Below are positions 51,281 to 63,863 of a stretch of DNA of 64,000 nt, piece by piece. The notes below the pieces were generated by a model. It had not been told where the DNA came from, made no database searches, and worked only from the letters and a program-made list of their open reading frames with translations. This DNA comes from Hanleya hanleyi (lineage: Eukaryota > Mollusca > Polyplacophora > Lepidopleurida > Hanleyidae): NCBI GenBank assembly GCA_036873755.1, contig JAVTVY010016129.1, forward strand, positions 1 through 64,000, given 5' to 3'. The position numbers and the translations under genes were made by a program. Each line of letters begins with the position of its first letter. Position 1 is the first letter of the stretch.

Positions 51281-53050
51281 TTATGTTTCGCCAAATTCAG
51301 TTGTCAAAGCAAGGGCTTGCTGGATAAACTTACTTAAACCGATTAATACCTTTGTTGATGGATTATTAAACAGATTTTTAGTCTTCGCTTCATTAGGATA
51401 TTTGCAGTAATATTTAGGTAAATATCGATTTCTTATCTCAGTTAGGCGAGTACAGTGGAATAAAATATGATATTCATCCCCAACCTCTGCTGAATCGCAT
51501 AATATACATAATCTGTTTTGACGTGCGGTCCCAGTCCAGCGGCCTGTTTCAATCGGAAGTCTATGATTGGAAGTTCTAAATTTGATCATGCTTTTTCTCA
51601 ACCGAGGCGGTAAGATAATAAGATAATTTTCAAATGCAGTATTTATTTTGACAATTTTATAAAATTCTGTTTTTGATAAAGTAGATATTCTTTCATGCCA
51701 GTTTTGAAGATGCTGGTCTGTTAATATTTGTCTTACTTTTGAAACAAGCCACTTCACACTGCAAAATTGCTGAGACTCCCATACATAACTCAATCCACAA
51801 TTATTTAATATTTCTGCTATCTTTTTCAACCACAAAGAGTCCTAACCACAAATTAACCTTAAGGCATGATAAACTAAATTTGTATACTTTTGACTTTTTC
51901 CTGTAATGATTTTAGCCCAAAAGGCAATCATACGTACCGAGATATCCACTGACATAGGAGTCCTACCTAACTCTCCATAGACTATAACACTTGGGGTACT
52001 CTTCTTAATTCCTAGTATATTTTTTAAAAATAACAAGTGTATCCTCTCAATATCATCGATATTTTCATATCCCCATATCTCGCTGGAGTATAACAAAATG
52101 GGTTTTATCATTTCATCAAACAATTTTACTTGACAATCAATTGGTAAATCAATATTTCTAATTCTTTTAAAAACTCCAAACATAGCCTTAGTGGCCTGGG
52201 TAACCAAGTGCTTTCGTGTCGTAAAGAATTTCCCATTTTTCCTAAAAGGTATACCTAAATAGTGATACACATCAGCTATCTCGAGAATATTGCCGTCAAA
52301 GTAAAACTTAGTTTTCGGCCTTCTACCTTTTCCAAATATTATTATTTTTGTTTTTGACCGGTTAACCGTTAGCTTCCAAGATTGACAAAATCTTGAAAAA
52401 ATATTCAACATTGTTTTCATTTCCCTAGGTGAATCTGCTAATAACACCGTGTCATCTGCATAAAGTAAAATAAATAGCTTCAAATAGATGTGTGCATTTC
52501 TCGTATCGACTTCAATACCATGGGCACCAGCATTTGCCAAAAACTCCTCAAGATCATTTAGATATATACTAAAGAGAAATGGAGACAAATTTTCCCCTTG
52601 TCGGACTCCGATACTGCTGGAAAAGAAATCTGACAATACCCCATCAGAGTCGATAACACAGGATTTGATACTACTATACATATTGTGAATAACCCTAAAA
52701 ATTCTTCCATTCACACCACTGTCATTTAATTTTCTCCATAATCCGGGTCTCCAAACCGTATCAAACGCCTTTTGAAAATCAATAAAAGTACAGTATAATT
52801 TTCTACCAGTGGAATTAAATATGTCAATAAGACTTTTTAACACAAACATATTGTCTGATGTGGAATATCCACTCCTAAATCCAGTCTGATTTTCTTTTAT
52901 CAAATCCACATGGTCTGCATATTGTTGTAATCTGGAATTTAGCACCGAAGTAAATACTTTTCCCAGACAGCTAAGCAGTGTTATTGGTCTGTAGTTCTGT
53001 GGTTCTGACTTATCTCCCTTACCCTTATAAATTGGTTTTATTATCCCATC
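51281..53050 (-). pseudogene. Non-LTR retrotransposon X, RT and C-terminal part
   Basis: The second half of an element interrupted at about 53055. The RT reads NYRPITLLSCLGKVF, FIDFQKAFDTVW, IGVRQGENLSPFLF and the catalytic YADD (LLYADDTVLLAD) on the minus strand, in frame from 53050 to 51842. A stop at about 51840 separates a C-terminal region (51281-51835) with a CILCDSAEVGDEYHILFHC-type zinc-binding end. With 55777-57495 it forms one element whose RT is split by an insertion on the opposite strand. The clade is not resolved. Confidence 0.85.
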
Positions 53051-53055
53051 CCAAT

Positions 53056-55799
53056 GACTTCATGCAAATGAACATTGGGAAACAACAATCCGACATTGAT
53101 CTTGCCACACATAAACTCACAGATACAATAATAGAAGCCGCAAAAAGATATATACCCCATCCACGGCCCAGAAAACTTAAAAAGAAGCTAAAAAATAAAC
53201 CCTTTTTTGACTCTGATTGTGCAGTACTGTGGAAAACTGTTCAGCAGCTGGGAAAAGCGTTATCAAAAACACCCTGGGACATGACAACAAGACAAAGATA
53301 TAATGAACGAAAGAAGGAATACAGACGACTTCTGAAATCAAAACACAAGGAACTAAAAAATATACTTCTGGCCAAACTTGAAAACACAGAGGACTCTAAT
53401 TCAAAGGAGATATGGTCCATCATAGATGCAATAGAGAACTCTGACAAAAATCATGAAACCAATAACCTCCAGTCTGAGGACACACTTTCTGCCTTGTACG
53501 ATCACTTCTCCTCCCTAAATACACATGAAAAAGCTGGACCCCATGATCACAATATTAAAACTGAATTAACAGATCTCATCAACAACAACAAACAACATAA
53601 CAGCCCTCTTAACTCTCATATAACCAGTAAAGAAATTCTAGCTGCAATCAAAGACGTAAAACTTAACAAATCATCTGGACCAGACCAAATTACAAATGAG
53701 ATGATTAAGTACGGAAAAGAAATATTGACTTCCCCAATCGCCAAACTTTTTAACAGTATACTTAATTCTGGCATCTTCCCAAAACAATGGTCATCTGGAT
53801 ATCTCAATCCAATCCATAAAAAGGGAAATAAAAAACAACCTGATAACTACAGAGGAATTGCATTGCTCAGCTGCCTCGGGAAATTATTCACCAAGATCCT
53901 CAATACCCGATTAGTTAACTATCTTGAAGAAAATGAATTGATAAAGGAAAATCAAGCTGGCTTCCGCAAAGACCACCGTACTACTGACCAGCTTTTTATC
54001 TTGAAATCCGCCATTGATAAATATGTTTATAAGAATAAAAAGAAGTTGTACCTCTGCTTCGTTGACTTCAAGAAGGCCTTTGACCTCGTTTGGCATGATG
54101 GCCTTCTCCTCAAACTCCAAAGAATGGGCATCAACGGCAAATTCTTCAACATAATACAAGACATGTACAGCTCCACCAACTTATCTCTAAAAACTGGCAA
54201 CTTCACTACTCCCTCCTTTCCTAGCAACACTGGAGTTCGACAAGGTGACAATCTCAGCCCCACATTATTCAACATATTTCTAAACGACCTATCCTTTGAC
54301 GACCCAAAATGTAGCCCCATTACACTGAACACCAAACAACTGACACATCTACTATATGCAGATGATCTACTTATTTTGTCTGAATCGAAAGAAGGATTAC
54401 AGCACAGCCTTGACTTACTAGGGGGGTACTGTAACATATGGCATCTCGAAGTTAACATCACAAAATCCCAGACTATGATAGTCCAAAAATATAAATCGAA
54501 GAAACAAATCCAACCCAAGTTCCACTACAACAACACCCCTCTCCAAAACGGTGACCAGTATCGCTACCTAGGGACAATCATAAATGAGAAAGGATCCTTC
54601 TCCCACTCAACCGTCGATCTTAAACAAAAAGCCCTTAAAGCCCTCTTTAAACTCCAGAAAACTACATCAAACTGCTCCTTCCCAACCCACCTGAAAACTA
54701 AACTTTTCCACGCACTAATAAAACCAATACTACTCTACAACTGTGAAGTCTGGGGACTCGACACTAAACTCACAGAAAATCACCCAACCTTACTCCAACT
54801 CAAACTTGAAAAAATCCTCAAAATGCCTTTCGAACAAGTCTTAACAAAATTCTGCAAATGGACTCTACATGTTCCAAGGCAATCCACCAACATTGCATGT
54901 CTAGCAGAACTAGGACAATTTCCGCTCTATTTAGACATAATCGCAAGGACACTAAAGTACAGAAACCGACTCTCTCTCACCACCAATTCCCTTCTTAAAG
55001 ACGCTTTTGGCACTTACTCCTCTTCCCCTACAGACGCTCCTGCTCACAACTGGGAAAATTCCTGCACCCACTTCTTGAAACTTCTGAACACTGATTTCCC
55101 CCTGCAATCCAGCAAATACTGCATAGATAAACAAACAAAACGGCTCATTTCCAGATTGCAAGAGGACTATAAATCCTCTTTCTTCCAAAAGCTAACAGTA
55201 ACTAGAGCAACAGAAGAGGGAAAACTTACCCTATTTACAAAAATATACAAAGAATATAACATCCAGAACTATTTGAAACACATCAAATCCACTACACACA
55301 AACAAACCATCAGTAAACTCCGCATCAGCGCCCACAAACTGCAGATTGAAACTGGGAGATACAAGAAAATACCACGACACCAAAGACTATGTACCGAATG
55401 CCACACAAACCAAATAGAAGACGAAAAACACTTCCTACTATATTGCCCAAAATATGACACCTCTCGCCTGTCATTGATTTCCCTGTTACCCAATCTTTTG
55501 GACAGAGGAATCTCTGACGACGAAAAATTGACAATCCTCCTCAACCCGAACAACCCCAAAGTCGCACTCTCCATCAATAACATGTACCAGCTGCGCATAA
55601 CACCAAAATAACTCCTCCAGCAGAGCACTTCCTGTTGTCCACTATGTAAATAGTGCTACTTTTACGTTATTATTGCGATTATGTTGTATCGCAATATATG
55701 CACTGTATATAATGTAAATATTTTCAACTACTTTGTCTCTTGCCATGCTTTGTATGTCTCAAAGTCGTGCAATAAACTATTGATTGATTGATTGATTAA
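53056..55799 (+). mobile_element. Non-LTR retrotransposon Y, 5'-truncated, inserted in element X
   Basis: One open frame to 55611 (its genuine part begins near 53058) encodes RT without the upstream endonuclease: NYRGIALLSCLGKLFTKIL, FVDFKKAFDLVWHD, GVRQGDNLSPTLF and YADD in LLYADDLLILS. A C-terminal CxxC/H zinc-binding-like block (CTECHTNQIEDEKHFLLYC) follows. After a 3'-UTR the element ends in (TTGA)n at 55781-55797. Truncation at the 5' end and a simple-repeat tail are typical of target-primed insertion. The frame is intact, so insertion was recent compared with element X. Confidence 0.88.
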
Positions 55800-57495
55800 G
55801 CCATGCATGGGGGACAACACCATGGTCAAGTACTAAATTGAAAAGTTTCAAATAAATCGGAAGCATATGTTCCATAGTGCTTTTTATTTGTTCATTTAGA
55901 ATTTTGTCGATTCCGCTGGCTTTACCGCTTTTAAGCCCATTAATTACTTTTCTAATTTCATGATCAGTTATCGAAGAGTTCAATAATTCGTTTTCAGCTT
56001 CGATGTTAAATCCAGAGTTATCCTCCAAACGGGGGTTATCATTTGTATCATTTGCCGTCTTAAAATAATCATAGAATTTCTCTAACGATATAACACTTTT
56101 CTCTGTCTTATCATGGTCCCTAAGAAGTTTCCAATACCTTTTGGGGTTACCCTTTTTCATATTACGTAATTTTACATGATTTCTATATTTATACTGTGCT
56201 TCTTGACAGCGTAATACTCTCTTGCACTCTTTACTCTTTTGATGCAAGTCCAATTTATTTTCCTCTGATGGAAACTTTTTATATCTATACTTAGCGGCAT
56301 AATAATTATTTCTCTTTTCAACACACTCTTTTCCAAACCATGGTCGTTTAATTTTACCTACCCTATGACGACTTGACCTAATTCGATCAAAACTTGTCAA
56401 AGATGCTAATTTGAATGACTTGCTAATATCACTACACACATCATTTATTCCATCAATTGGGCTATTACTCTTCTCAATAGAGTCGAGTGTTATGTGGATT
56501 TCATTTATAGCTTCCATATCAAGGTTACTAGCAAACAACAGGTTACCATCGGACCTCCAGTATCCAGTGTCGTCAGTTTCTTTTGAATAAATAGAATGAT
56601 CTGTATTTGGCTGGATATCTTTGCCTCGATTAATATCTAAGCTAATGGGGCAGTGTATATCTGAAAATAAATTATTAAACTCCAAAACTTCAAACCCTTT
56701 GACACAAGACAGAAAATCAGTTGATCCAATAGCATAATCCACAACACTAGCATTTTTGCTAGTTCGCTTTCCAATACCTTGATCAGCACCAATCCTCCCA
56801 TTTAATATAAACAATTCATTTCTTTTACATAATTCCATAAGTTTTTTCCCATAATTGTTTAGTCTTCCATCATCTTGAGAGACTCGTTCACAGGAAATTC
56901 CCATTTCTTGTAACTTTTTTTCACTATTTAAAGAAGCAATATCATAATCTGGTATATCACAAAGATCCAGTAGAAAATCGTCAACCTCTATATAATCTTT
57001 CATATGCCCCGTCCTGGCATTAAAATCTCCAATAAAACAAATTTTATTATTTTTCTGGATATGTTCTCTGATCTCCGAATGTAATTCATCAACCCAATCA
57101 TCAGAAGCAAACTTAGTGTACTCGGGGGGCACATATACCACAGAGATCAATAAGTCCTGTTCGTCTCCAATGAGTCTCTTTGATATCGTAAGAGAGAAAA
57201 CAAATTTAGATGTGATTTCATGAATTGTGATATGCTGCAATAGGGACTGTCTGACAGCTATTCCAATACCGCCTGATCTATAATCAGAGTAAGGCGTGCG
57301 GTTATTCATATAAAATTCAAAATTAGGGATTTTAATTACATCCAAATCATCAGTTTTTGTTTCGGCGAAACACAAAATATCGAATGAGTTAATTAGAGTT
57401 TCAAATTCAGGCAACCTTAACTTTGGTTTTATACCGCAAACATTTAGAAAGAGTACGTTAATTTCATCACTGATATCCAGAGCATCTCCGGACAC
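55777..57495 (-). CDS. Non-LTR retrotransposon X, endonuclease and RT start
   Basis: A 572-codon frame on the minus strand. An apurinic-type endonuclease spans residues about 10-300: LFLNVCGIKPKL, CFAETKTDD, YRSGGIGIAVR, FIGDFNARTGH, VVDYAIGS and FSDIHCPISLDI carry the expected catalytic N, E, D-N and D-H positions. A linker follows, then the RT N-terminus (VINGLKSGKASGIDKI, PIYLKLFNLVLDHGVVPHAW). The last codons run into the (TTGA)n tail of the inserted element. The RT continues at 53050. Antisense to the receptor. Confidence 0.88.
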   Translation of the reverse strand: MSGDALDISDEINVLFLNVCGIKPKLRLPEFETLINSFDILCFAETKTDDLDVIKIPNFEFYMNNRTPYSDYRSGGIGIAVRQSLLQHITIHEITSKFVFSLTISKRLIGDEQDLLISVVYVPPEYTKFASDDWVDELHSEIREHIQKNNKICFIGDFNARTGHMKDYIEVDDFLLDLCDIPDYDIASLNSEKKLQEMGISCERVSQDDGRLNNYGKKLMELCKRNELFILNGRIGADQGIGKRTSKNASVVDYAIGSTDFLSCVKGFEVLEFNNLFSDIHCPISLDINRGKDIQPNTDHSIYSKETDDTGYWRSDGNLLFASNLDMEAINEIHITLDSIEKSNSPIDGINDVCSDISKSFKLASLTSFDRIRSSRHRVGKIKRPWFGKECVEKRNNYYAAKYRYKKFPSEENKLDLHQKSKECKRVLRCQEAQYKYRNHVKLRNMKKGNPKRYWKLLRDHDKTEKSVISLEKFYDYFKTANDTNDNPRLEDNSGFNIEAENELLNSSITDHEIRKVINGLKSGKASGIDKILNEQIKSTMEHMLPIYLKLFNLVLDHGVVPHAWLNQSINQ

Positions 57496-57554
57496 ACAGT
57501 TTTCTTTCTCATTTAAATCCTCACTTAATCTGTTAAATACTCGCCCACCAGCGT

Positions 57555-57790
57555 AATCCTATGTCAGCTGGGCTGTAGTCGTATCCATCGGAGCAGCGCT
57601 GGCATGGCCTGGAGGAGCTGGGGCAGTTTCCCTTTCCGAGTTCCGTTGATCGACGGCCACCGTTCGGGCATCCGTGGCTCGGCTATCTCGTATTCCCGTT
57701 GATTCACTGGAACGGCTTCCATAGGTGTGTCTTTGAGGACTCCTGCGTGGGGGAGACCAGTCTCGTCGATCGTCCACTCCTGGTGCAAAC
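57555..57790 (-). other. GC-rich block upstream of element X
   Basis: A short open frame in two registers, basic and proline-rich (RRDWSPPRRSPQRHTYG), just upstream of the endonuclease. It may be leftover 5' sequence or an ORF1 end of element X. No zinc knuckle or other motif is visible. Confidence 0.3.
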
Positions 57791-58440
57791 TTTATTTAGT
57801 CTCGGTTTTGTTACAGAAAACAGTAGGTGTGAAGCTAATATCACCGAGAGGTGATTAAAATAACATGATGATTAAAACAATAATGATATATACAATGAGA
57901 TTAATTAAAATAACCGAGATCGCCAAGCAATTGAGGATGATATGTACAATGAGGTAGTAAGAGAGTCAGGCGAGTATAAAGAAAGATGACTAAACGATGA
58001 TTAAACAATACAAGTTATTTACAATGAGATAAGAAGTAAAATTTAATGACCGGGGCCGCCAGAATTAGAAATATAAATAAGGTAGATGAAAGCGCCAGGC
58101 GAGTGTACAACCAATTAATGTGAGGTCATAAAAGTAATTTTCCGTTTTGAAATAAGTATCACGAATTAAGATAAATAAAATGGTAAGGAGAATTAATAAA
58201 AATGTTAAATACAACAAAGAGATCAAAATTATTGTGAATACTACACCATTTACGTAAAAAAGGGCAAATTATATACTACTCAAAGTGAGAGATTTAAAAG
58301 TCCATGATAATACATTTAAAACAGAGACAAGGAAGAAGAAAAAAACAGAAAAACAACAACCAATAACATAATAAAGTGTTTGGTCAAATATCACAGACAT
58401 TGCATTTACACTTGGGACCATTCCATGTTTTTAAAAGTTT
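57791..58440. other. No gene seen
   Basis: AT-rich intronic DNA. Confidence 0.5.
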
Positions 58441-60222
58441 CTAAAAAGACATTAGGCTAGTAGCCCTTTTTTCATCGAGCGGTAACTGGTTCCAGATCTG
58501 AGCAGCAGAGTATGTAAAAGAGTTTAGTCCCCAAGTCGATGTCCTCACACGAGGTTGCTCAATTTGTACGCCTCTCCTCAACGAATAATGAACAGTCTTC
58601 GGCCGTACAAAGTCAGTCATAAAAGTGGGACTGTTTCCATCTAAAATCTTGTAGACTTCTAGGGCCATATATCGATATCTAGCTACTTCCAATGTAGGCA
58701 TGTTATAGCTTTAATAAGTAGCTGCTCATATGAGGAATCAAAGTCATTAAAAACAAAACGTAAGGCCCGCTTTTGTATTTTTTCAAGTTTCTTCGTGTTT
58801 ACTTTCCCACAGGAGTGCCAAACAATTGGGCAATAATTAAAATTACTGGTTATAAAAGACTTAAAAGTTTGGTTGGTATATTTAAAAACTTCCTTAGTCT
58901 ACATAAAACGTTTATTTGTCTTCCAGCCTTACGACAGATCTGCTTGATATGTTCGTTAAAATTCAATTTGTTGTCCAAGTTTACACCTAAGAGTTTCACT
59001 GAGTCTTCACCTGGGACAGTAGTGTTTCCTATGTTGATACTGAAGTCCTCAGCTGGTTCATTCGCATAGATGGCATGGAATTTTGATGGATTCGCCTCCA
59101 TATAGTTGTTTTCACACCATTTCACAACATTTTCCCCGTCATCCGAGAAGCGTTTTTTCACATTGTCTTTTGAGTCCGCACAAGCCAGTAAAGTATTGTC
59201 ATCCGCGTAATTATGAAGAGAGGTAGATTTGATGAAGGCGAAAATGTCATTTATGTTAAAAAGGGCAGACCCCAGGACCGAACCCTGTGGTACCCTTTCA
59301 TGATTCTTTCCCAGTCACTGACAGTTGCTGACACTTTCACTCGTTGCTTACGATCTGTAAGGTAACTGCAGAGGAGATTTGTCGCATTTTCTGTCATTCC
59401 GTAAGCCGTAAGTTTGGCGACAAGCAGGTGATGCGGTAAACAATCAAACGCTTTTGATAAATCTATCAACAGCGCACCAACCTTCTTACGATCTTCAAGG
59501 GCAGTTCTCCATTCTTCGATAAAGCGTAATAATACGTGTTGGCAACTGTACCCCGATCTGAATGCACACACAAATTTGTTCATCATTGTGCTTAAGGAGT
59601 CCGTCATTTGATCTAACATCAATATTTTATATACTTTGGATATTCCGGTAAGCACACTAACATGTCTGTAATTTTTCATTAACAAGGGATTCTCTTTTTT
59701 GAAAACAGGAGTAACATCCACTAGTTTTGCTGATTCCGGGAATAAGGAGCTGTCTACCATTTGGTTGAAGATAGTTTTAAGCGGCCTGCTTATAATGCTA
59801 GATGCGTCTTTAAGGGTTCTGGATGAGATGGCATCACAGCCAACAGCTTTCTTAGGGTCCAGTCCCTTCAAAGCTTTCTCCATATCAGCAACAGTGGTGT
59901 GTTCAAATTTGAAGTTCACATGTTGATCCCCGTTTGCTTTGATATTTACAATACTCGGGTGATCAGAGTGGTACGCTAGTGACGCTGCAACAAATTCCGA
60001 GTTAGAAGCAAAGTTTTCAATTTCTGGGGCGTCATTGTTTGCACCAATTTCTGCAGTACTTGTAACATAAAAATTATTCAGAGCAGCTGCAACTTCCATG
60101 GGTTTGGTTAAAATTTGTTCATTGCATTCGATCATGATATTTGTTCCATTTTTGCTACTCGTTGTCCCTAGGAGGGGCTTGATTGTACCCCAAAACTGCT
60201 TATTTTTTGGACCGCCGTCGCA
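58441..60222 (-). pseudogene. Decayed non-LTR retrotransposon Z (RT)
   Basis: A third retroelement on the minus strand. It opens near 60222 (KNKQFWGTIKPLLG) and carries the RT through LLIDLSKAFDCLPHHLLVAK. A frameshift near 59285 interrupts the VPQGSVLGSALFNI motif. The catalytic YADD follows (HNYADDNTLLACADS, about 59185-59225). The C-terminal part is spread over two further open stretches: 58850-59161 (VKLLGVNLDNKLNFNEHI) and 58441-58701 (YRYMALEVYKILDG, IWNQLPLDEK). The endonuclease is missing (5' truncation). The C-terminal phrases are typical of Jockey/CR1-group elements, but the clade is not certain. Confidence 0.82.
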
Positions 60223-60229
60223 TCGTTAA

Positions 60230-60435
60230 TTCAGCTTGGATACTCATTGGTAACAAACTATACAGTGGATGTTAATTTATAACCGACTTTTATCCATTTT
60301 TGACCTTATTTGACCCGAAGAGTGACCCCAAAATGACCTTAATTGACCAAAATCACGATCCCTACCACCCAAAGAAATAATTTAGCAGGGATACCCATTT
60401 TGTAACAAAAAATGCCATCGAAAGTTTTTAAACGC
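60230..60435 (+). repeat. Satellite B, single unit
   Basis: TTAATTTATAACCGACTTTT, TTTTTGACCTTATTTGACC and AGTGACCCCAAAATGACC match 50590-51030. It abuts the truncated 5' end of element Z, so element Z inserted into or next to this satellite. Confidence 0.65.
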
Positions 60436-60714
60436 GTTTTTGAGGTCCTTGGCCGGCCGACTAAGTCCGAACAGCGCATGTCATCTGTATGACTTGCATC
60501 TGGCTTCATGTTGTCGGTTTCGAGGGATGCATCTGGCGAGTCATGTTCATTTCAATTTCGAATTGGGATCTCTCGTGAACTCAAGATCTTCAGCACGACT
60601 TCACTGAAACTTTAACACAGGTCGTTTTCACTACCATTATAATACAAAGGATTAATTAGATATTTTGGATTTAAAATCCCTACATGCATAATTATGTTAG
60701 TAGTTGAATTTTTT

Positions 60715-61075
60715 TTTGTTGAAAAACGTACTCTATTACGGTCGTTTGTCTTAAAAATTGAATAATTAAAAAACTAAGCCGAACTTACAAAAAGTGAGAT
60801 AAAGTGTACTAGATCACCTTATAAGAACAAGCATGCCAAATTTCAAAAACGTAGCATCGATACTTTTCGAGAAACAAACGTTTAAATCTCGGATTTTGTA
60901 CAAAAATGAAAGGCTAGAAATCGGGCAAAATGTGTCCAGCTATACATCTGATGAATTAATCCTAATTTTTGGCTTGTATTCTATTGTCAAATACATTTTT
61001 ATTCTGTCTTATGCAACTATTTCAGATTTTTTTTTTCAAATTCGTTTCCTCCCTGTCAAGACTCCTTTTTGGTAA
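60715..61075. mobile_element. Partial copy of the 1017-bp TTAA MITE
   Basis: ACGGTCGTTTGTCTTAAAA, TAAAAAAC(T)AAGCCGAACTTAC and CGGGCAAAATGTGTCCAGC match 7700-7960 closely. The GGATAGCTATCC ends are not found here, so it is a fragment or an older relative. Confidence 0.75.
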
Positions 61076-61392
61076 TTAACTCCACAAAACACATGTACAT
61101 GTAAACCAGACATATGTATATCTACCATATTTTCATTTATTGATATTTAAGTCCTGTGGTATTATACATGTATGTTTAAATAGGCGAGCATGAGAGGTGA
61201 CCTGCTGAGTAAAGCATCGAATTTCTATGGGACAGAAAATGGGGATGAAGACCGAAGGATCAATTTATATAGATTTTTTAAACTTGGTTTATATCCCTGT
61301 ATCTGCAGCTTCTGCTGATTTAAGATAGTAGACAGTCTATTATCACAAACTACATATTTGTATATTATTATCATTTAGAAAGTGATCGTATA

Positions 61393-61745
61393 ACAGTATT
61401 TTCGTTATTTTGGGATAACACTATCTTAGAATAGCACAAATTCTAGCGCTGAAAAATTACACTTTCTAAATTATAATAATATATCTATTCAGCTGTGGGA
61501 GCTGTGTCATTACGATCATCAGAGGAGTACTGTATGTTCGCTTTCAAGACTACCGGTTCGCTACCTCCTATTTTGTGGGAGGCCCGTTGGCCTAGTGGTT
61601 TAAATCGCCGACATACAGTGCTGGCGATTAGGTGCCTGACTCTGGGGTCGCTGGTTCGAATCCCGCACGGGACTCGACCAATTTTTCAGCACTAGAATTT
61701 GTGCTATTCTAAGATAGTGTTATCCCAAAATAACGAAAATACTGT
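61393..61745. mobile_element. TA-flanked TIR element carrying a tRNA-like body
   Basis: Inverted repeats of about 70 bp (ACAGTATTTTCGTTATTTTG to AATTCTAG(C/T)GCTGAAAAATT) surround 61580-61680, with TA at 61391-61392 and 61746-61747 as for Tc1/mariner-type elements. The central part has a tRNA-type A box (TGGCCTAGTGG) and B box (GGTTCGAATCC) and ends GACTCGACCA. It is not a clean tRNA cloverleaf by eye. Confidence 0.75.
61588..61680 (+). ncRNA. tRNA-derived RNA polymerase III unit
   Basis: A box TGGCCTAGTGG at 61590-61600 and B box GGTTCGAATCC at 61653-61663 are correctly ordered, with a spacing of about 50 bp. A functional tRNA is unlikely because the arms do not pair well and the unit lies within inverted repeats. 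A SINE-like body is more likely. Confidence 0.5.
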
Positions 61746-61749
61746 TACA

Positions 61750-63515
61750 AATTTGTAGTTGACCATGTTACCAAGCTTAGCAGTAAGCACTAATTCTGTC
61801 AACAGACTACTGCATTAAGTAGATCGTTGTAAAGTCTCAAGTTGCTTATCACTGCATGTACGTACCATGTTTATAATCCTTCTGATCATATAGTGAACAA
61901 ATCATTGAACAAATATTGGATCCAGAACTGAATCTAGTACTTAAACTTGACAGTTGTATTTACATCTATAACCAATTAAATTGTATTTCCGTGTCTCTCT
62001 GCAAATGAAAAGAATAAGAAATATCCATTTGATATCACATACCATGTGTTAACATATTTCTTCGGGAAAAGCAGTATAGTTTATAGACATATTGTCTTGA
62101 ATTAAGCACACATTTCTAGAGCCGAATCTTTGCAGCACTGCTCGTGCAGTAGTTTATATGTTATGTAGTTTCTCTTACTGGATGCCCTTCATTTAGTTCA
62201 CCAAAACCAGTGAACTGTTCAAAATATCTAATTGAAATTGTTGCTCATTTACGTTGAACTTTAAAATGCCTCAATTGCAATTTCTATTACCCATGCTATA
62301 TACAATACTGTATTTTTGTTACACATTCATGCCGACTTACACGGCAATTCTTCTTTCTTTGGGCATGATTTGCATTTGCTGTGGTCACGTAATAGCGCCT
62401 AACCACTATTACAAGTAGGTTCACTGTATGTCATCCTCATAGAGTACATTATGCCATGTATTCTCCTGGGCTTCCTTTCTACATGTCCATGAGAGAAATA
62501 TCAGACTGGTATACATGTAGATCCAACACCACTGGGATGTGGCTGCTGTTGTACTCTCCTGCCATCAATCTTGAAACAAAATGTGTGTGTTTCTGGTGTA
62601 TTCTCGATTTTCTAACGTCTTTAATACAGAAATATGAACATTAAACTACTCACTATTAAAGGCTATTCAAAGAACTACATGTATTTCAGTTTCCAGAAAT
62701 CGAAATCTACATGTATAGCACATCAAAACTTGACAAAGTTGAAGAACATTTCAACATTATATTTAAAAAATATCAAAATATCACACAATAGCAGCCGCGT
62801 TAATATACATGCATATGGAAATATATACATATGACATTGTCGCTATCAGGCACTCAAATAATGCAAGGTGAATGCACTGCCTTTTCCGACCACTCATTGG
62901 CTGGCCAGACTGAATTGTCTGTGGTGGTGTTTTTTTCGATGTTTTTTGCGCCTAATCATATTTTGATGACCGCTGGTTGTGAGATGTGAATGCATTTAAC
63001 GTAAACCGTTTGTAATTGGCAACCCGATCGTCTAGATACTCCGCTCAAATTTCTTGCCAAGTACACTCAATTTTACACTATCTTATTTTTATGGTACTCC
63101 ATGAACACTCATCTACCATCGCATTTACTGAGATTGTCAGTAAGAAGACCCGCAAGAAAGCATATAGTTTCAGATCACTATTGAAGGTTAGTTTTGAGAT
63201 ATTGCCACCGTTTCATTACTGATACTATACCAGTTACAATAACAACATCCCAACATTGTCATTGGCATTGGCGATTAAAGTCTAAATGAGAATTCAAATC
63301 TGACATGCATGTATTTGTCAACAGTATACAATTCAGTAAGACATTTTATTCCCGTATCAATTTATGCACTACACATGTATTCGGGAACAACAATGCTCTG
63401 TCCATGTTTCACACGAGCTTTCATTATTTAACAAATATGTTTTAATACTTCGAAGTTACGTTGTTGATGTAGTGCATTCAAAGGGCAGACTTTTAACAAA
63501 TATAGGTCAGTGCCG
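61750..63515. other. No gene seen
   Basis: AT-rich intronic DNA. Confidence 0.5.
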
Positions 63516-63523
63516 AATAAAAC

Positions 63524-63810
63524 CACAGGGCTAAGTAGAACTGTTTTGTCAGAGATTTTTCTAAATTTAAAAAAAAAAAAAAAATTAATTTTAAAATTTT
63601 AATTTTTTTTCAAATTTTCAAATTTTATTTTTTTTGAACATCTTTGAAACACTAAATTATTATATAGCTTACTGTAATACTCATACATGGTCATATTTTA
63701 AAGCGCGAGCCCGTGTTTGCCAAGCATGGAAAATTACACAAAATAAGTATATACCCTAGATATAGATGTGTCAAAAAATCTCTGACAAAACAGTTCTACT
63801 TAGCCCCGTG
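63524..63810. mobile_element. hAT-type MITE, 287 bp
   Basis: The TIR CACAGGGCTAAGTAGAACTG with its inverted partner ending CTTAGCCCCGTG, flanked by the 8-bp duplication AATAAAAC (63516-63523 and 63811-63818). An 8-bp duplication is the hAT hallmark. The interior is A/T-rich (A15 run at 63570) and noncoding. Confidence 0.88.
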
Positions 63811-63863
63811 AATAAAACTAACCTTATTCCACAATATTCACTGAACACAATTCTTTTTCACAG

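Larger units (their letters stand above)
44430..63863 (+). other. Intron of the GPCR gene, 19.4 kb
   Basis: Donor CAG/GTAGGT at 44427-44435; acceptor TTCTTTTTCACAG/GGAGG ending at 63863. Phase 2 on both sides. It contains only repeats and mobile elements. Confidence 0.8.

Noticed and set aside
61588..61680. Functional tRNA gene
   Set aside because: A and B boxes are present but the acceptor and T arms do not pair convincingly, and it lies between transposon inverted repeats.
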